Assembly: GCA_934667465.1 (NCBI GenBank)
Contig: CAKUMG010000056.1
Span: forward strand, 1-14,195
Length of the DNA: 14,195 bases
Direction of reading: 5' to 3'
Origin: an uncultured Actinoplanes sp.
GTDB lineage: Bacteria; Actinomycetota; Actinomycetes; Mycobacteriales; Micromonosporaceae
Of the stretch, positions 11,692 to 14,195 are shown piece by piece. The notes under the pieces are model-generated. The model had not been told where the DNA came from and did not search any database. It saw only the letters and a list, made by a program, of their open reading frames with translations. The position numbers were made by a program, and so were the translations under genes. Every line of letters starts with the position of its first letter. Within the stretch, counting starts at the first letter, position 1.

Positions 11692-12918
11692 CTACCAGTC
11701 ATGGATGGTTCCGTCGTGGAGGCGGTTGACCGGGAGGTAGGCGGGAGCGTACGGGTGTGCCGCCGCCAGTTCCTCGTCCAGCTCCACGCCGAGACCCGGC
11801 TCCGAGCCGGGGTGCAGGTAGCCGTCGGTGAACGTGTAGGCGTGCCGGAAGACCTGGTTCGTCAGGTCCGTGTGGCCGGAGTACTCCTGGATGCCGAAGT
11901 TGTGGACCGCCAGGTCCAGGTGGATCGCGGCGGCCATGCCGACCGGCGAGATGTCCTCCGGGCCGTGGATCGCGCTCTTGATCTGCCGGGTGGCGGCGTA
12001 GTCGAACAGCTTGCGCAGGGCCGTGACGCCGCCGAAGTGGGTGACCGCCGAGCGCACGTAGTCGATGAGCTGCTCGTCGATCAGCGTCTGGTAATCGAAG
12101 ACGGTGTTGAACACCTCGCCGATCGCGAGCGGCACGGTCGTGTGCTGCCGGACCAGCCGCAGCCCCCGCTGGTCCTCGGCCGGGGTGCAGTCCTCCAGCC
12201 AGAACAGGTCGTACCGCTCGATCTCCTTGCCCAGCCGGGCCGCCTGCTGCGGGGTGAGCCGGTGGTGGGAGTCGTGCAGCAGCGGCAGGTCCGGGCCGAA
12301 CTCGTTGCGGACCGCCTCGAGGACCCTGGGCAGGTGCCGCAGGTAGGCGCCGGTGTCCCAGTCCTCGACCACGGGCAGCGCCCGCGCGTCGATCCGCTGG
12401 CCGTCCACCGTCTCGGCGATAGCCGTCCCGGAGTGCACACCGTAGACGGTCTGCAGGCCGGGGATCCCGCTCTGCACCCGGACACTCTTGTAGCCCTCGG
12501 CGAGCCGGGCCCGGACCGAGTCGAGCAGCTCCGGGATGTCCCGGCCGTTCGCATGCCCGTACGTGCGGATCCTGTCCCGCGACGCGCCGCCGAGCAGCTG
12601 GTAGAGCGGCAGCCCGCACACCTTGGCCTTGATGTCCCAGAGCGCGACATCGACGGCCGCGATCGCGGCCATGGTCACCGGCCCGCGCCGCCAGTAGGCG
12701 CCGCGGTAGAGCGCCTGCCAGGTGTCCTCGATGCGGTGCGGGTCGGTGCCGATCAGCATCGGTACGACGTGGTCGCGCAGGTAGGACACGACCGACAGCT
12801 CGCGCCCGTTGAGCGTGGCATCGCCGAGTCCGGTCACGCCCTCGTCCGTGGTGATCTTCAGGGTGACGAAGTTGCGGCCCGGGCTGGTCACGATGACCCG
12901 TGCGTCGACGATCTTCAT
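11692..12918 (-). CDS. Mannonate dehydratase-like enzyme (ManD/RspA group, enolase superfamily)
   Basis: This complete 408-residue enzyme has the capping domain (about 1-115) and TIM-barrel of the mandelate-racemase/ManD group. Predicted Mg ligands are Asp216 (LLHDSHHR), Glu242 (WLEDCTP) and Glu268 (AIGEVFNT). Tyr159 (VYGV) and His218 fit the two catalytic residues of ManD, and His318 lies in [11 protein letters not shown]. The C-terminal Trp408 after HDGTIHD matches the Trp that closes the active site in ManD structures. D-mannonate dehydratases make 2-keto-3-deoxygluconate from D-mannonate. Some members act on D-gluconate or are barely active; from memory, a Pro in the HGP motif, as here, marks that weaker group. 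The gene follows the permease by 15 bases, so the substrate probably enters through that ABC transporter. Confidence 0.92.
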   Translation of the reverse strand: MKIVDARVIVTSPGRNFVTLKITTDEGVTGLGDATLNGRELSVVSYLRDHVVPMLIGTDPHRIEDTWQALYRGAYWRRGPVTMAAIAAVDVALWDIKAKVCGLPLYQLLGGASRDRIRTYGHANGRDIPELLDSVRARLAEGYKSVRVQSGIPGLQTVYGVHSGTAIAETVDGQRIDARALPVVEDWDTGAYLRHLPRVLEAVRNEFGPDLPLLHDSHHRLTPQQAARLGKEIERYDLFWLEDCTPAEDQRGLRLVRQHTTVPLAIGEVFNTVFDYQTLIDEQLIDYVRSAVTHFGGVTALRKLFDYAATRQIKSAIHGPEDISPVGMAAAIHLDLAVHNFGIQEYSGHTDLTNQVFRHAYTFTDGYLHPGSEPGLGVELDEELAAAHPYAPAYLPVNRLHDGTIHDW

Positions 12919-12933
12919 GTGTGGTGAGCCCTT

Positions 12934-13746
12934 TCAGCCCTTGGTGGCGCCGGCGGTCAGGCCGGCGACGAGATACTTCTGGCCGAGGACGGCGGCGATC
13001 AGCACCGGGACGGTCATCAGCGTGGCCGCGGCCATCAGGCCGCCCCAGTCGGTCGACGCGTACGAGATGAAGTTGAACAGCGTCACCGGCATGGTCTTGG
13101 TGTTCTCGTCGGACAAGATCAGCGCGAACATGAAGTTGTTCCAGCTGAAGATGAACGCGAGCAGGCTCGCGGTGGCGGTGCCCGGTGCGGCCAGCGGCAG
13201 CGCGATCTTGCGGAACGCGCCGAACGCGGTCAGCCCGTCGACCCGCCCGGCCTCCTCGAGCTCGACCGGCAGCCCCTCGAAGAAGCCGATCATGATCCAG
13301 AGGATCAGCGGGACCGACACGAACATGTGGCTGAGCACCAGGACCGTGTACGAGCCGACGAGCCCGAGCTGGGCGAACAGGTAGTACCAGGGCACCAGCA
13401 GCGAGATGGCCGGCACGATCCGGGCGACGAGCACCAGCGAGCCGGTCGAGTGCATCCGGAATCGGCCGACGGCCCACGCGGCCGGGACCGCGATCAGCGC
13501 GGAGAGCGCGGTGGAGACCAGGCCGACGAGCGCCGAGTTGCCCAGCGACCGCGCGATCTCGCCGTCGGCGAGCACGTTGCGGAAGTTCTCCAGCGTGGGC
13601 GAAAAGATCAGGCCCACGCTCGGGTCGGTGACCTGCACGTTCGTCTTGAACGCGGCGGCGATCATCCAGACCACCGGCATCGCGATGATCAGGCAGACCA
13701 CGGTGATGGCCAGCGCGCGCAGCGCCGTCCGGAGTGAGCGGTTCAT
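12934..13746 (-). CDS. Carbohydrate ABC transporter permease (MalG type, CUT1)
   Basis: This complete 270-residue inner-membrane permease has about six transmembrane helices. The first is at 10-32, followed by an extracytoplasmic loop DPSVGLIFSPTLENFRNVL. The EAA loop that docks the ATPase reads EEAGRVDGLTAFGAFRKIALPLAAPG (about 163-188), with the invariant Gly. The C-terminal QKYLVAGLTAGATKG is typical of MalG-like subunits of CUT1 sugar importers. Its ATG is 3 bases from the stop of the preceding permease, with GGGAGG overlapping that gene's end, so they are co-transcribed and coupled. No ATPase gene is in the window; actinomycetes often share one MsiK-type ATPase among several sugar importers. 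The substrate is likely a sugar or sugar acid, judging from the dehydratase downstream. Confidence 0.95.
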   Translation of the reverse strand: MNRSLRTALRALAITVVCLIIAMPVVWMIAAAFKTNVQVTDPSVGLIFSPTLENFRNVLADGEIARSLGNSALVGLVSTALSALIAVPAAWAVGRFRMHSTGSLVLVARIVPAISLLVPWYYLFAQLGLVGSYTVLVLSHMFVSVPLILWIMIGFFEGLPVELEEAGRVDGLTAFGAFRKIALPLAAPGTATASLLAFIFSWNNFMFALILSDENTKTMPVTLFNFISYASTDWGGLMAAATLMTVPVLIAAVLGQKYLVAGLTAGATKG

Positions 13747-13749
13747 GGG

Positions 13750-14195
13750 TCAGGCCTCCCGGGAACGGCGTCGCAGCAGCACGACGACCCCGACGATGAA
13801 GAGGGTGAACAGCACCAGCACGGCCGCGGCCAGCCCGTACTCCTGGTAGTCGAAGGTCAGCCCGTACGCGTAGACGTTGAGCGTCTCGACCTCGAAGTCG
13901 GAGCCGCCGCCGGGACCCTTGGTGGCGTACAGGATGTCGAAGGTCTTGAGCGCGTCGACGGCCCGCAGCACCACCGCGGTCATCAGGGTGGTCCACAGCC
14001 CCGGCAGGATCACGTGCCGGAACCGCTGCCACGAGGACGCGCCGTCCACCTGGGCCGCCTCCTCCGGCTCCTCGGGCAGCGTGCTCAGCCCGGCGAGCAG
14101 CAGCAGGGCCATCATCGGGGTCCACTGCCACACGTCGATCAGCATCAGCATCGGCAGCGACTGGGTGACCGAGCCGAGGAACTCCTGCGGCGCGA
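13750..14195 (-). CDS. Carbohydrate ABC transporter permease (MalF type), partial
   Basis: This is the C-terminal 148 codons of the first permease of the pair; the frame stays open to the window edge, so the true start is outside. It contains a membrane helix (IDVWQWTPMMALLLLAGL) and the EAA loop EEAAQVDGASSWQRFRHVILPGL. These are followed by TTLMTAVVLRAVDALKTFDI and the TKGPGGGSDFEVETLNVYAY stretch typical of MalF/UgpA-type CUT1 permeases. A last helix and a basic tail LRRRSREA end the protein. It should pair with the MalG-type permease encoded 3 bases downstream. A solute-binding lipoprotein gene and perhaps a LacI regulator are expected beyond the window edge. Confidence 0.93.
   Translation of the reverse strand, partial: APQEFLGSVTQSLPMLMLIDVWQWTPMMALLLLAGLSTLPEEPEEAAQVDGASSWQRFRHVILPGLWTTLMTAVVLRAVDALKTFDILYATKGPGGGSDFEVETLNVYAYGLTFDYQEYGLAAAVLVLFTLFIVGVVVLLRRRSREA

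Noticed and set aside
1..14195. Mobile element, phage, toxin-antitoxin or defence island
   Set aside because: No transposase, integrase, terminal inverted repeats, target duplications, toxin or nuclease genes were seen, and base composition is uniform. The AT-richer patches are short and lie at promoters.

Overview
The window is very GC-rich, with third codon positions almost always G or C, densely packed genes and long spurious antisense reading frames. Its protein families (MMPL exporter, ECF sigma factor, NarL/LuxR two-component pair, bacterial P450, secreted RCC1 protein, LacI-type sugar operator) point to a soil actinomycete. Micromonosporaceae, for example an Actinoplanes relative, is my best guess; no rRNA or marker gene confirms it. 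I see no tRNA, rRNA, CRISPR, insertion sequence or phage gene.

Layout. Positions 1-201 hold the tail of a LuxR-type regulator on the plus strand. From 290 to 7777 six genes lie on the minus strand. In transcription order they are a cytochrome P450, an MMPL-family exporter, a sensor histidine kinase, its NarL-type response regulator, a BBE-type FAD oxidoreductase and an ECF sigma factor. Divergent from the P450 (7924-8717) are a short NTF2-like protein fragment and an overlapping six-helix DUF998 membrane protein. Next comes a divergent pair: a tryptophan 2,3-dioxygenase-family heme enzyme (minus) and an Lrp/AsnC regulator (plus). A secreted seven-repeat RCC1 propeller protein follows (minus). 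The right end (11692-14195, minus) is a carbohydrate operon: two MalF/MalG-type ABC permeases, the first cut by the window edge, then a mannonate-dehydratase-like (ManD/RspA) enolase-superfamily enzyme.

How the genes may work together. The ABC permeases and ManD-like enzyme form a clear sugar-acid uptake and dehydration unit. The kinase and response regulator form a two-component system beside the MMPL exporter, so control of export is a fair guess. The dioxygenase and Lrp protein look like an amino-acid-responsive pair. The dioxygenase has a Ser where the family's active-site His should be, and the P450 has an Asn at the usual I-helix Thr. With the FAD oxidase and exporter nearby, this could be a small tryptophan-modifying pathway, but no scaffold-building enzyme is visible.

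The most notable non-coding signals follow. (1) All three convergent gene junctions (201/290, 8717/8768, 10178/10287) carry short tandem duplications; in two of them the duplicated unit is one arm of a possible terminator stem. (2) A 13-of-14 match to the CebR box lies exactly inside the 17-bp promoter spacer of the RCC1 gene. (3) A 19-bp, one-mismatch hairpin buries the ribosome-binding site of the sigma factor. (4) A 41-bp duplication between the kinase and response regulator makes a decoy start and a 14-codon mini-ORF. (5) The kinase and Lrp genes both have TANNNT hexamers placed exactly for leaderless transcription. No proven new system is visible; these are the best leads.
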